From: Dryobates pubescens
Taxonomy: Eukaryota > Chordata > Aves > Piciformes > Picidae
Assembly (NCBI RefSeq): GCF_014839835.1
Contig: NC_071615.1
Coordinates: 1,860,001-1,924,000 of the forward strand
Reading direction: 5' to 3'
DNA: 64,000 nt
This document shows positions 1 to 12,800 of this stretch, piece by piece. The first letter of the stretch is position 1; each line of letters begins with the position of its first letter. The translations under genes were made by a program, and so were the position numbers. The notes under the pieces were generated by a model. The model had not been told where the DNA came from, did no database searches, and saw only the letters and a list, made by a program, of their open reading frames with translations.

Positions 1-451
1 GTTGACACATTTACATGCCTGGGTCTCTTCAGCACCACTAACAAGCCGACGGGAGGAGAATCTCCACTTACTTCTATGACGCCTGGGATGCAGGTCAGGG
101 TTGTGAACTCGTAGGATGCAGCTTCACTGGCAGTTGAAGTCATTAAACTCAAAAATGTGGACTGAAAGGCAAGGGATCAGCATCATCAGAGATATGCAAA
201 TGAAAGCCTTGATCAATGTCCAACAAAACAAGCAGCACCAAAGGGTCCCCAGCTCTGGAGCTGTGCCGTGTCTGTCCCAGGGACTGACACAGGGATGCGT
301 CAGGCACTGCTGTCACTGAACAAAGGTAAATCCTGGGCTCTCACCCATTTTATCAGCAGTGCTATGGCTGGGTAAGACTGAGTTTGAGGCTGTTACCACA
401 AGACAAAACAAAGAAGTGCTGCCCCTAGCTCTAACTTTCAGCTCTGAGCCT

Positions 452-1010
452 ACAATAACACAGAATGCCAGGTTAGAACGGACCCCAAGGCTGCCCTGGT
501 CCAACCCTTCTAGGTAATGGCAAAGCTGAAATGAGCTGGCCCAGCACCCTGCCAAGCTGAGTCTTAAAGCTGACCAGTGCAGGGAAATCCACTGCTTCCC
601 TTGGGAGAGGACTGCAGTGTTCAGCTGCTCTCATGGTGAAACATTTTCTTCTGGAGTCCCATGGGAATCTCCCCAGCAGTGACTTGTCCCCATCACCTCT
701 TGTCTTTTCCATGGGATTCCTCATATGAAGGGAGTGTCCTTCCTCCTGGTAGCTACTCTTTATGCCCTGGTACATGGTAACAAGGTCTTCCCTAAGCCTT
801 CTCTTCTCAAGGCTGCCCAAACCCAGCCATCTCAGCCTTTCCTCCTGTGGCAGCTCCTGCAGTCCTCTGACCCTTCTTGTGGCCCTTCTCTGGACACTCC
901 CCAGCAGGAGATCCAACAACCTGTCTGTTGTCATGGAAGATGAAGAGGAGATGGAGATCTGCCTCATCAGCTGTACAGGCCCTGCTAAGCACAGCCTGGC
1001 AGCACACATG
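452..1010 (-). mobile_element. CR1 LINE fragment in DRG2 intron 2
   Basis: Minus-strand CR1 3' part. Translated on the minus strand it keeps the CR1 ORF2 C-terminal signature (…[11 protein letters not shown]… and …LPREAVDFPALVSFKTQL…). Its 3' end at 452 begins with the usual ACAGAATGCCAGG-type sequence. Same subfamily as the copies at 47340 and 63738. The remaining 1-451 is intron with nothing recognisable. Confidence 0.85.
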
Positions 1011-1039
1011 CCACCTGGTTAACACAGACACTCACTGAC

Positions 1040-2644
1040 CTTACCCACAGAAGGAAAACCGATCAGTGCCACGCGGGCATCTCCGGATTTCATCACATCG
1101 AAGCCTTCACCCTTAGCAGCTGAGGATTTGGAGGGTTCCAGCAACTGGGCTCTGTATTTTGCAAGCTTTGCCTTCAGCAGGCCAAGGTGGTACTCAGTGG
1201 CTGCAACAACATAAACACAACAGCTGGATGACAGAGAGCTGCTGGTAGTTCACTTCCAGAAGTAAGAATCTTCCTTCAAAGAAACGCTGCAGAGCTTGGG
1301 TAATGCCTTAACCACTGCTACAGGCAGGAGCCACCCCCTAGGTGCTCTGTAGCCTTGGGAAATCCTGGGGTTGAGAGCAAATCTGGTGTCCTGCACAGAA
1401 GGTCAGGCTTGAGGGAAATAAGCAGCCACAAAATTCCTGGCTGAAGGAAGTAAAGGCAGAGAGAGAGTAGGTGCAGGAATGAATGGGTGAAGGCAGACAG
1501 CTAAGGAGGGAGATCCCAGTGGGAATGGCCCCTCCTGGGCAAAGGCCCCTCCTTACATCCAGCACTCCAGAAAAGCAGGATTTTCCCCCCTGCTCTTGAC
1601 AAGGCCTGTTTGACTTGGCAGTCATGTGTGGGAAAGTATTCTACTGATTCTTTCTTTGCAAAACACTGGAATTTGCACCTGGCAGAGTTAAAAAAGAAGG
1701 TGGTTGTTTCCCTTCACAACAGGTGAGGCCAAGAAATCCAGGAGATCACAGGACTTACAACTCTTCCTTTCTATTATTGGCCACAGCCTAAAGCCCCCAG
1801 AAGCAGCATGGCACTGGGAATCTGCTGTGGCAGAACCCGAGGGGAGCTCTGGTCCCCATTCCCCTCTTTAAGCTAGTGTTCAAACACCAGCCTGAGAAGC
1901 CCACAGAAGACATCCCCGGGCTCCCTGTGCCAGCAGCACTTGGGGTCCTTGGTCCAGCTCCAAGAAGAGCTAAGGATGCTACCAGGACTCTGTGCTGCAC
2001 CTTCTCCAGGCTGCAGCCCAAGGCTTCCCACCTGCATGAGCCAGGGCATCAACAGTGGGGAAAGAGGGTGGCTGCCAGGAGGGGTAGCCTCCAAACACCC
2101 CACCCCAGACTCAGGGCTCACCCTGCTCCCTCATCTGCCCCAGACCAAACACCCCAAGCCCCTCAAGCATTCTGACAGAGCCCCTTGCAGCACCACACCT
2201 CATTCTAGCTTCACAAACTACCCCACAGCCCACCTCCCCCACGGCCCAGACTGTCACCTCTTCCTTCGGATCCCCTCCCAACCCCCGCTGAACTCTCGCA
2301 GCCCCTCCAGCGCCCAGCCCAGTCACTCCCATCCCGACTCACCTCCTCCCCCAGACCCATCGCCAGCGCCCCCATAACCTAGCAGCCTCTCTGCTCCCCC
2401 AGCTCGCACCGCCACAGCCTCCTCTTCCCCCAGACCGCCCTTAACTCAGCAGCCCCTCCAGGGCTCCAGCCTCCCCATCCCTCCCAGTCTCCGTGTCCTG
2501 TCAGCCCCCGTGCGCCCCGAGGGCTCTGCCCTGCCCGCTATCCCGCGGCAGCTCTCCCCGCACCCCCCGCAGAGCCGGACCTTTATTCTTCTGCGTGCGG
2601 GCGATCTCCTTCTCGATCTCGGAGATCTTCTCCAGGATGCCCAT
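1040..2644 (-). CDS. DRG2: DRG2, developmentally regulated GTP-binding protein 2, N-terminal two coding exons (partial)
   Basis: Coding exons are 2581-2644 and 1040-1200; the rest lies beyond the left edge. Exon 1 starts at an ATG inside a CpG island and encodes [20 protein letters not shown], the known DRG2 N-terminus. Exon 2 continues with [20 protein letters not shown] and ends in the P-loop (G1) GFPSVGK, residues 69-75, so the nucleotide-binding lysine is visible. The two exons join in phase (64 + 161 nt = 75 codons, the same spacing to the P-loop as in human). The donor after exon 2 is read as AAG|GTCAGT; an alternative GG|GTAAGG five bases earlier cannot be excluded without the next exon. 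DRG2 is a cytosolic TRAFAC-class GTPase that pairs with RWDD1 (DFRP2) and associates with translating ribosomes; this is family knowledge. It lies downstream of GID4 on the same strand. Confidence 0.95.
1201..2580 (-). other. DRG2 intron 1
   Basis: Intron between the two DRG2 coding exons (donor G|GTCCGG at 2580, acceptor GTTGCAG at 1201). C-rich on the plus strand from 2090 to 2480. I see no transposon and no RNA gene in it. Confidence 0.85.
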
Positions 2645-2900
2645 GGCGGGGCCCGGCCCGGCCCGGGCAGCTCCCCAGGCCCCACACGCCGCACACCGGA
2701 AGCGCCGCCGGCCTCCTCCGTCCGTCCCCTTTAAGCGTCCGGGCCGAGCCCACGCGGGCGGTACCTGTGCCGCCGCCGCGCCGCCCCGGCCGCCTCCTGC
2801 GCCCCGCGCTCCGAGTTCCGACTCCCACCCTCCGCGGGGGTGGTGCCAGGGAGCGGGAGTCCAAGCCTGAGCGGGGAGCCCGGCGGAGCGAACCGCCCGG
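2480..2900 (-). promoter_or_regulatory. DRG2 CpG-island promoter and 5' UTR
   Basis: Very GC- and CpG-rich stretch surrounding the DRG2 start codon at 2642-2644, with many CGG/CCG runs between 2640 and 2900. No TATA box is evident, as usual for a housekeeping promoter. A CR1 fragment starts immediately upstream (about 2915), so the island is sharply bounded on that side. The transcription start is not determinable by eye; somewhere in 2680-2880 is likely. Confidence 0.7.
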
Positions 2901-2914
2901 GACACCACCGGAAC

Positions 2915-3860
2915 GTTCTGGTTGGAGCTTCAAGCTCCAAGCCTTAACCCAGCACGGCCAGGTCACCACGGCCCTCAGCACCACATCCACACAGCTCTGA
3001 AAGTCCTCCACGGGTGGGGACTCCACCACTGCCCCAGGCAGCCTCTTTCAAGGCTTGACAACCCTTTTGGGGAAGAACCCCAAAACCTCCCACCTAACAC
3101 CCCCCCAACCCCCCCCCTCCCCCCCTTGTGCAACTGGAGCTCGTTCTCTCTTGTCCTGTTGCTAATTCTTTGGGACACTGACCTCCATCTCCTTCCAACC
3201 TCCTGCCAGGGAGCTGGAGAGAGCCAGGTGATCTCCCCTCAGCATTCTTTTCTCCAGGATGAACAACCCCAGTTCCTTCAGCTGTTCTCCAGCTTTATTG
3301 TCCTTATCTGGACCTGCTCCAGTACCTCAGTGTCCTTCTTGAAGCTACCTCAAGTTCAGTTCAGAACCAAACCCAGTGTTTGAGCTGCAGCCCCCCCGGG
3401 GCTGAGTACAGCAGGGCAATCCTTGCTCTGGTCCTGCTGGCATCCTGGCTTGGATCAGCAATAGTGGCACACGCTGGTTCATGCTCAGCTACTGTCAACC
3501 AGGTGTTTTCCTTTGGGCAGTTGACTGCCACTCTGCCCCAAACCTGAAGCATTCCTGGGGTTGTTGTGACCCAAGTGCAGGACCCACCCCTTTCCCTTGC
3601 TGAACCTCACCCCATTGGCCTCAACCCATCAACCCAGCCTGTCCAGATCCCTCTGTAGGGCCTTCCTACCATCAAGGAGATCAACACTCCCACCCAACTT
3701 GGTGTCATCTGCGAATTTCCCGAGGGTGCCCTCAAACTCCTCATCCAGAACACTGATAAAGGTATTAAACAGAACTGGCCCTGGTGCTGAGGCTGTGGAG
3801 GAGGTTGAGAGGAGCTGTAAGAAAAGCTCAAAGGAACCCAGAAGGTTTCAGGATCCCCCC
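2915..3860 (-). mobile_element. CR1 LINE fragment with part of the reverse transcriptase
   Basis: About 0.9 kb of minus-strand CR1 filling most of the gap between the GID4 poly(A) site and the DRG2 promoter. Around 3690-3720 the minus strand reads FADDTKLGG, the RT catalytic-motif region of CR1 ORF2, preceded by [15 protein letters not shown]. The 3' half is diverged and frame-broken. Confidence 0.85.
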
Positions 3861-4039
3861 ACAGCAGGCTTTGCCCTTCCTGCTTCTCTAACTAAGGCCA
3901 GACCCTGCATTTGAGGCAATCAGCAGCCTACTGGAGAAAACCCCGAGGAGGGACTCGGAGCACAGCTGTCCTCTGGAACAGAGAGGTGCTTTGGTCAACA
4001 AACAACACACAGACACAAGCCCCTGGGATACAATTCATG

Positions 4040-4045
4040 TTTAAT
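4040..4045 (-). terminator. GID4 poly(A) signal ATTAAA
   Basis: ATTAAA on the minus strand, followed 30-65 bases downstream by a strongly GT-rich element (TTGTGTCTGTGTGTTGTTTG, 3988-4007). Cleavage is therefore expected at about 4010-4025. Confidence 0.6.
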
Positions 4046-5941
4046 TTGGACGTTAACGCTCTGCAAAGCCCCTGGCTCCGTCTGCCCACGTGCACACCCC
4101 TCCTGCAGCCAGCATGCTTAGAAAGAGACATCACCACCTCCGCCAAGACCAAATGCCTCCTTTCCTACCTCCACACCACGGTCAGCTCTCTCTCACCACA
4201 CCACAACATACATAACATCTCTCCTGAACTCCTCAAACAGGTCTAAGGAAAACCAAAACGAAGGCTCTAGAGGAGGGAAGCTCTGAACACTGATGGCCCC
4301 TACAAACCTCTTGGCTCCACAACCTGCTCTGCCCCTACCACAAGCGTCCCACAGGGCAGCACTGCCCCAGCAGTTTTGGATTTCAGTCAAAATCAGCTTC
4401 AGGATGGTGGAAAGGAGACAGGAAGAGAGCAGGATGCTCCTTCCCCACCCTTCTCACAACATATCAAGTCTCAAAGGAAACCTTCAGAGGCTTAGGGGTT
4501 GTTAAACATCTTGAACAACTCCAGCACCTTCCTAAACCAGCTTCTGCCAACAGTGACCACAGGGTTAATTCTGTTAAGCCACATCACAAACCAGAGTGTC
4601 TCACTGGCACTGACAGCTCTGGGGAGCGTGAGGAGACCAGAGCCACCACCATTACTGCACACAGATGGCTCTGGAGGGCTGTGAGGAGCCTCACACCCAC
4701 TCAGCACCTGGGAGAAGGCTTCACCCCAATGCATGGGTGAAGCAGCACCACCAGCTTTTGCCTCTAAAACCAGGACATCTCCCAGCACTGCCCATGAGGA
4801 AACCCCTCTCTTCCCACCACAGAGTTTCTCCAAGAGGAGCAGGGTAAAACACAAATCCACTTCCCAACTGCTTTGCCTGCTGCTGCTGCTCTCCCTTTAT
4901 GCCTTGACTCACTCTTCTGCTTGCCTCCATGCTGCTCTATGAACCCAGCCAGGATGGGCCAGACAAGGGCACAGCCAGTGGGGCTCCTGCCCTGTGGAAG
5001 GGCCAGGCCTCCCCCATTCTCCCAGAAGCAAGTCTTGCTACCCCTCACTGGGGAGAAGGATGCACCCACAGCAAACAGCACACACAGGGAGGCCACTTCC
5101 ACATCACCTCCTGAGGCCAGCCCGGACGCTTCTCCCACCACACAAATCCCAACTTGGACTAGAGGGAATGGGCTCACCAGGGCCCAGACATCTTCTCATT
5201 AAGGCTTAAACTAGCAATTCAGCTGCAAGAAACCAGACAAACACGCTGCCAGAAGGAAGAAAAGTTAATTAAAACAAAGAGAACCCAAACCACTTTGGCA
5301 ACAGGCACGAGGGAGGCTTAGCTTTCCTCTCCCAGGCAGCCAGCTTGCCCTCAAACACCACCACAGGAGCCTGCTTTAAGGAGGGGGAGAGGGGGGGGGA
5401 GGGATCTGTTCTTCAAACAGCCAGGAAAACCAAAATAAATGCAAACTAAACCCTCAGAACAGCCCCAGGAGGTGGGACTGCCACAGGAAACATCCAACCA
5501 AGGCCAACTTTTAAAATGCCTTTAAACAAAATGAAACCACAACCAAAAGAACCCAGAAGCCACACAGGCACAGGAGCCTCGACTGACTGCCACGGGGAGC
5601 AGCTCAGAGGAGAGCTACTGGAGGGGGGGGGGAGGGGGGAGAGAAGCTGAAGGGGTTTGGGGGGCTTTCTTTTTTTCTCTCTTTTTCCCTCCCCCCCTTC
5701 CCCCTTGTAAAAAGGTGTCAAGCAGTGGTGTGGTGAAGCACAAAGAGCCAAGTACAAACGCTGAAGAGCCCCAGAGCTGCCCCTGCCCCCTCCCCATCCC
5801 CTTGCTCCAAGCAGCCAGCTGGTTACACACATGGATAGAAAAAGGGAGTGCCAACATTCCCCAGTTTTCAATGTGAAAACAGCAAAATGTCATCCAGTCC
5901 TTGTGCATTTGCCAGAGGGTCCTTTGGAAGAAGGAACCATA

Positions 5942-6121
5942 AAAATAGATATATTTGTTTGTTTGTTTTTAAATAAAAGTCCTTTTTGTTGGTTTTTTTT
6001 TCCTTTTTTCCCCCTCTCTCCTTTTTGTTTGCTTTTTTTTTTTCCTTGTGTCCTTTTTTTAACTCTTTTGTCTATTTTTGTTTTTGGGGTGGGGTTTTTT
6101 TTTGTGTGTGTGTGTCTTTTT
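5942..6121. repeat. T-rich low-complexity tract
   Basis: Runs of T broken by G and C, ending in a short (GT)n at 6102-6114. On the GID4 transcript strand it is A-rich and lies in the 3' UTR. Confidence 0.85.
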
Positions 6122-6842
6122 TCACCCTTAAGTAAAGAGTAAATGTACACCTATAAGCAGAGTTCAGATCCACTTTACTGAGAGCCTGCAAGTCCACACA
6201 TGGAATTCACTCCCAGTGCTGTCTCCAGCCACGGGCACGGCTCCCAGCTCCAACAGCCTGGCGTCCCTGCAAGGACTGCAGCCCTGGCTAACCTCATCAG
6301 CCAGTGCAAAGCAAAGGCTCACTCAAGCCTTAGCTGTGCCAGTCAGCGCTCCCCCACAACAGCTGAAACCTCACACGCTGGGACCCGGCTCCAGGAGCAT
6401 CAGAGCTGGCAGGCTGGGTACCAAACCTGAGGCCTGGCGAATTCGACCCACGTCAGGCTGTAACAAGGAAAATACAAGCACTCTGCTTCTATTTTCTTGT
6501 TACTCAGAGGACAGATCACTGATTCCAGCTACTGAGAAACAGCTTCCAGAGGAGAGCCAGGAGGAACTTCAGTGATAGAGAAACTAGCTGTGCAATAGGG
6601 AAGTGCATTTAAAGGTAGCTTAAAACCAGATTAAAGATCAAATCCGCCACTCGACAGGAGGGAGAGAAGCTCCAGCAGCCACGCTCCTTGGGCTGGGTGG
6701 GTTAAGGTTGAGGCTCTGCCTGGCGAGTCCGAGGGCAGGAGGGAAGCGTGCATGCCCCTGCTCCCACAGGGGCACAGTCCTCCCGGCAGGCCATGCCCTC
6801 CTGCCCGCTTGGCTTCCGTGCGCTCTCAGCTGCGGGCGGCTG

Positions 6843-9800
6843 TCATCGGAACTCGTAGATAGGAGCACTGTGCTCAGGAACGTGAGTTAAATTCAATGAC
6901 TGATACCTGGGAGAGAAGGAGAAGGTGGATGAAAGGAGTGCACAGAGCAGCTCAGCTCCCCTGCCACCGATGGCTGCTGCTGGGCAGCCTGACCACCAGC
7001 TCTGCGCCTCTGCTCTTCCCCTTCCCAGCGTCAGGTCTCGGAGGCGTTCAGGCACCCAGCACCTGCTTGCCCCGGTGCCAAAACCCTGTGAGGGCTCAGC
7101 ACCGCTCCTCAGTTCCATCCCTCTGAGCTACCTGCAGCCAGGCTGTGCTCAGGGTGGGCTGGCTGTGGGGTTTGGACAGCTTTTGAAGTTCAACAACTTT
7201 CATGTTCAAACTGTGTTTGCTACAGCTGCAAATTACACTCAGGTCTTTCAAAGCTTAGCTCCAGGGGATCTGTCTGAAAGCCTCTCAGGCACCTTCCCTC
7301 CCCCAAGAGCTTCCAGCTGCCTTACAGCTTTTGTGTGACAAGGCTGTCAGAGGGAAGAGAGCTCTCCACAGCTCCTTGTCAGAAGGTTGGCTCTAACATG
7401 AAACCAGTCCATTAATTTTGCCTGTTCTCTTGTCTTACAGCAACACCCCAAGGACCATGGACTACAAAGCAGTGGCCTAACAAGATTTCTGCCTGAAGGG
7501 AGTAACATCCAAGCTGTTACAGGTGAGAAATCACTGAGCTCCCTCTCAACAGTCCCTCTGATATCATCTGGCCAAGGCATGGGGAAGCTCAAAGCCTGAA
7601 TCACTCAGCAAAGCAAAACCCTGCACAAGAGACCAGGCTGCATTACCCTTGCCTGTCCTCATGGGAGGGCAAGAGCAGGCCAAGCCCTGCAAGTGTTTGG
7701 AGACCAGGCTTCTGGAGGGATGCTTTCAGTGGCCCACAGCTGGTGTCTGCCTCCCAACTTACCTCACAGACACACCAGACCATTGCTTCACTGGGCCACA
7801 GCACATCCTCAGACCTCTCATCTCTTCTCTTTCTCCTTGCCAGCCTGATGAGCCCCCACCACTCACAAAGGGCAGCACTTTATGCCAGTCAGAGGGGCTG
7901 CTCTGGCCAAGCACAGCACACACACCCTCCCTCTGCCCAAAGGTTCAGCCTGAGCCTCCTTCCCAGCCCAGAGAAGCACTGTCTGGACACTCCCAAGGCT
8001 GCAGCAAAGCAGAAGAAGAGTCACAGCTTGGTCTGAGGAGCCAGCCCTTGGTCCACAGGAAGAAGGAAGCTTCCTTACCATTCTGAACTCCTATGGTAGT
8101 AATAGCCCTCTATAGATGCTGCTGACTTCTGGAAGCAGATGTAATAGAAACCAGCAAAGGAAGCACCACTGATGTCTTTGATAGTGTGATCTGGGACTAG
8201 GAACTGTTCCTGCACACAGAACACAGGCTGTGTTTTAAAATGCCAGTTAAATACAACCCCCCCACACCCCCATCTGCCCTCCCAGACTGAATGCTGGCAC
8301 CCATTAGCATGAAGGCATTCCTGGCTGAGCGTTCCCTGCACTCCCAGCAGCTCAGACCACAGAGACCAGCATGTCCTTGCACCACCTGCCATGGGAGGGC
8401 TCTTACAGGGAAGCAGGGAGCTGAGAACAGAATCAGTTTAGAGAGTGCAGGAGATTGGTGTCAGGTCAAAACCTGCCCCCTGCAAACCAGAGGCCAGCTG
8501 TGAAACCAGGAATAGGAGTTGCCTGTTGACCAAGAAAAGGCTCCAGGGAGACCTGATTGTGGCCTTCCAAGACTTATGTGGAGCTTAAGAGAAAGATGCA
8601 GAGAGACTTTTGACCAGGGTGGACAGTGGCAGGCAAGAGGTGATGGTTTGAAACTAAAAGAGGGAGAGTTGGACTAGGGAGAAGGATGAAGTTTTGCATA
8701 TGAGGGTAGTGAGACTTTGGCCCAGGCTGCCCAGAGAGGTGGCAGATGCCCCATCCCTGGAACCATTCCAGGTCAGGCTGTCTGGGGCTGTGAGCAACCT
8801 GCTCTAGCTGCAGATGTCCCTGCTGGCTGCAGGGGGGCTTGGACTGGATGACCTTTAGAGGTTCCCTCCCACCCAGTCCAGACTGTGATCCTACAGTTTC
8901 CTCCCCTTGCAGCTACATAAAGGCTCATGTGAAAAGGGAGGAATCAACACAGGTGAGGAGAGGCCAGCTTGCATCCAGCACAGGTCCCACACAGGGACTG
9001 GAGACACCAATTCTCTCATCCTGTGGAGCACCACCAAGCAAGATTTTCCTGTTGGTTTTAGCCAGGACTGCAGCCCTTCAGGACACAATTAGCTGGCTAG
9101 ACAGGAGTCACACTGCAGTTCACACATGTGGTGGGTTATGAGTGAGGCTGGTAGAGTGAAATCTTTCCTTAAAGCATCACAGCTGAAAAGGAGCAGAGGA
9201 GGAGATGTGGAATTTACCTTCCATCTCATGAACACATAGTCCCCATTTTTCAGATCCTCATAATCAAAGTCATCAGAGTTAAATGTTTTTGCATACTGGT
9301 AAAAAGCCTGAAACTTCCCCTGAAACAAACAAGAAAGGAAAGAAACCAAGATGCTTATTCCAGGAGCAGAACTCACAAGTGCCAGCTGATAGTCAGGAGG
9401 AGGGGAAAAACTGCTACAGAACAGCACCAGAAGGGCTGCTCTTCCCTTGGGGCAAGGCTAAACTACCCCCCAGGATCAGGAGAGGGGAACACAGAGGACT
9501 GCCAGCCACACACAGCCATGTCCAGCCTGGCTGGAGAAGCTCTGCACTCCCAGAGGAAGATATTTTGACAGAAACATAATAAACATCAAAGTCTAGCAAG
9601 CAACAGCAAAGGTCAAGGTGTGGAGGCAATCAGCTGGTAGCTGTGGCCCCGATCCAGAGCACAGCAGCAGACACACCCTGCCCTGGGCAGAGGGTGAGAT
9701 GGGGTACCAACAACCTGCCTGTGCCTCTCCTCCTCCCCCCCACTTTACAATGAATGTGCTCTGCTGGGGGTGGGGGGATCAGGAGGTGAGGAATGTTCCT

Positions 9801-12800
9801 GCTCCATTCCAACCCCAGTGCCAGCAAGTGCAAAGACAGCACCTCCCTTCCCCCAGACCTCAGCCAAGAGCCTGCCGAAGGGACCTCCAGTTGCAACGAT
9901 CCCAGCGGGGAAAGGAGGGAGCCAGCTAAAAAGGAGAAGTTTCCAGGCCTTCTCACAGCTCTTGCATGGGCCCACACTGCACTTCATCTCCAAACCAGTG
10001 GCATCAGATCCCCCCCTGCCCCCCAGAGCTCCTTACCCAGTGCTTACGATCCACATCCTCGTCAGCATCCCACTTGCGGGTTAGGAAAGGATGTTTCTTA
10101 CTGATTATTTCACCTTCAAAGAAAGTGGTGAGGGTTGGGTACTCCTAGGAGAGACAGACAAGAGGCCAGGAGGTTTGACACCTAGAGACTGGAACCTGAA
10201 TGCTCAGCAGGAAGAGCTCTGGGCATTCTGCAGCTGGTGCTGTGGCCTTTCCAAGCGGCACGCTGCCTCGTCCCGCCCCGCACCTCCTGCAGCCCGGCTC
10301 ACACACACAGAGCCTGCCCCCTCCTACGCCAGCCTCCCTCTGCCCCTCCATTCACTTCACCAGCAGGAGCTATGGCAGAGCTGGACTGTTGGGAAACACC
10401 AGGCTGGATGATCAGAAGTGACTGTTCACAGCCAGCATCACTCCAAAGCAGGTATCCAGCAGCTACAAAGCCCAAGGGCTGAGTTCAGCCATCCCACCAC
10501 AGGAGGAGGAGTTTCTCTTTGGCTTTGTGTTGGCACTGAGTTAAGAGGACACAGGCAGGGAACAGCAGGATGAAACCACAGCTGCAAGAAGCAGCCCCCT
10601 GGGAGACAGCTCTCAACAACTGCCTGACACCAGGAGCAGCCTCAGAGGATGGATGGGGAAGGAAGCATGGCAAGAACTGCTTGGGTCCTGGTTTGTTTTC
10701 TTTCAGCAGCACATCACCACTGGTAGTGCCTGAAGCTGACTGCAGGGTCAGACTCTCTGCTGCTCAGACCTCAAGGCATGCCAAGAAAGCTTCCCTCCTT
10801 CAGGACTCCCATTGAGCCCCAGTGCTCAGCGTGCCAAGAACAACAGACTGAAGCTATTAAACTCCTTAGTGGTCAAGTTTGCTGCATGCTCAATCCTTCC
10901 ATTTCCTATTTCTGGTGGCAGCTTCTCCCACCCCCCCCAGCAAAAAAGAAAAGCCTTCACAAAGCATCTTTTCTTGTTCTGCTGCTAGCACTTACCTCTG
11001 TAAGGCCTTTAATCTTCAAGTATCCACAGAGATAGGAGTTTTCCATGTCCACATGCTAGAAAGAGAGTGCAAAGTCTGAGCACAGGCATGAAGGCACCCA
11101 ACTGATCCAAAGCAAGGCCGACTTCAGCTTCAGCCCAGTGCTGAATGTCCATCTGACTGCCCTGGCAGCCCTTCTCCACAGCTGAGAGCCACTTGCAAAG
11201 ATCATTCACAGCTGCTCAGCTCACCTCTGACAGCCTCCACATCCCAGGCCTGACAACACCCCAGCTGCTCCCAGCTCCATCACACCAAGGCAGCAGCCTC
11301 TGCCCAGAGGTCTCCAAGGGGAAGCAAACCTCCTCCTTCTCCACACAGAATGAAGCAGACTCACAGTTTTCTCCAAGTGAGAGCACCACTGGCAGAACCA
11401 CCCACACCCCCAGCCTCCACATTTCCCAGTCATCCACTACCAGCATCTACTTACTGGATTTAATTCAGGTTAGAGGAAGAAAGCACAGCCTAGAGCTTCA
11501 CCTCCTGCTTCTTTCATAGGCCTGACCCCACCACCCATACTGTCTGCCCAGTACCCAGCACAGTGCTCACCAAAGCCTGCTCAGAAGGCTTTGTGTGTTA
11601 GAAAGAGGCCTTTCTCCCCACCTAATGCTTTCATGACACCCTTCTGCTGAGTTATGGAGCTGCATCTCACTGCTGCTGCTGCACAGGAGCTAGGCAGGGG
11701 GCTGCTTCTGTTCCAAGCACCTTTCAAAGCAGAGGGGTTTTCCAAGCTTTCCCCCTAACAGCTCCAGATTGCTTTTCAAAGCCAGAAGCAAGTTATCTGG
11801 GGAAGAGCAAACATCCACTGTGAGAAGATGGATCTTCCCCACCTGTGATCAAAGCAAAGCAGAGGGAGAGCAGGCAGCCACCCTTCCTCAGCTGACAGGC
11901 ATAAACCAGCAGCATTTTGAGCACAAAGCCAGAGCCAGCCCCTGCGAGGAGGCAGCGTGCAGTGGAGCTCAGCAGCCATGGGATGTCCTCACCACAGCAC
12001 ACCCTACCAGAAAACAGAGTCTGGTTCAAACCCTACCCCATCTGCTGCCCCTGGGGCTCTGACACAGCTGCACAACACCAGGCTTCAGCACTGCCCTGGC
12101 TACCCTCTCTGCCACAGTCCCCCAGATCCTGTGCCACCACCAAATGGGGGACAAAGCTGTGACTGGCCAGGTGCTGGATAGGAAAGTGTGCCTCAGATGG
12201 TTGGCTTCCCCATGCACTAAAGACTCCACACCTCACCAGCTCTGCCCAAAGCCATCAGGCCAACACCAAAGACTAAAAATAAACTACACAGGGTGACAAT
12301 GATTGCAGGGAGGAATGGGAAAGCCACACAAGTCCACGTCCAAATTCCCTGGCACAGCTGGGCACTACAGCTGTCTGACTGCATTCCTGCCACAGACAAA
12401 CCACCACACTTTGCCCCAGGCTTCCTGCTCAGCCTAGGACAGCCTCTGACAGCCCAGGGATGGAGCACCCTGGGTCCCAGCTTCAGCCAGGCCACGCTTA
12501 GCTAGCCAGAGACTGGGACCTGGATCCCTGCTGATTTCCAGCCAGGCCTGAAATACTGGCTGCCCCACTGGCAGGGACTTCCCAGGACAACACCCACTCT
12601 AAGCTGGGCTTCTTACCCTTCTGGCCTGTGGCACAGAGGGGCATGGCCACTCCAGAGCAAAGGCTTGAGTGCAGAGGGTCCTCAAGGTTTGAGGGAAAGG
12701 GAGCTAGGAGGTGCCCCTGAGGGAAAAGGGTCCCTCCTGGGGCCTGAGCAGAAGAGGACTGGGATCTTGCTCCAAGCTTGAAAAGAAAGCACACAGGAAA

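Larger units (their letters stand above)
4020..6842 (-). other. GID4 3' UTR (inferred)
   Basis: Non-coding stretch between the GID4 stop (6843-6845) and a well-formed poly(A) site near 4020. On the transcript strand it carries a long A-rich stretch (6130-5940), a purine-rich stretch with G runs (5710-5650) and C runs (5640-5620 and 5404-5384). No transposon is recognised between 4020 and 6842, consistent with a retained UTR. Its extent rests on the poly(A) signal only. Confidence 0.6.

Noticed and set aside
473-1009. 178-aa minus-strand frame as a host gene
   Set aside because: It is the C-terminal part of CR1 ORF2, as are the similar frames near 23317, 27843, 29040, 32156, 43906, 53008 and 55643.
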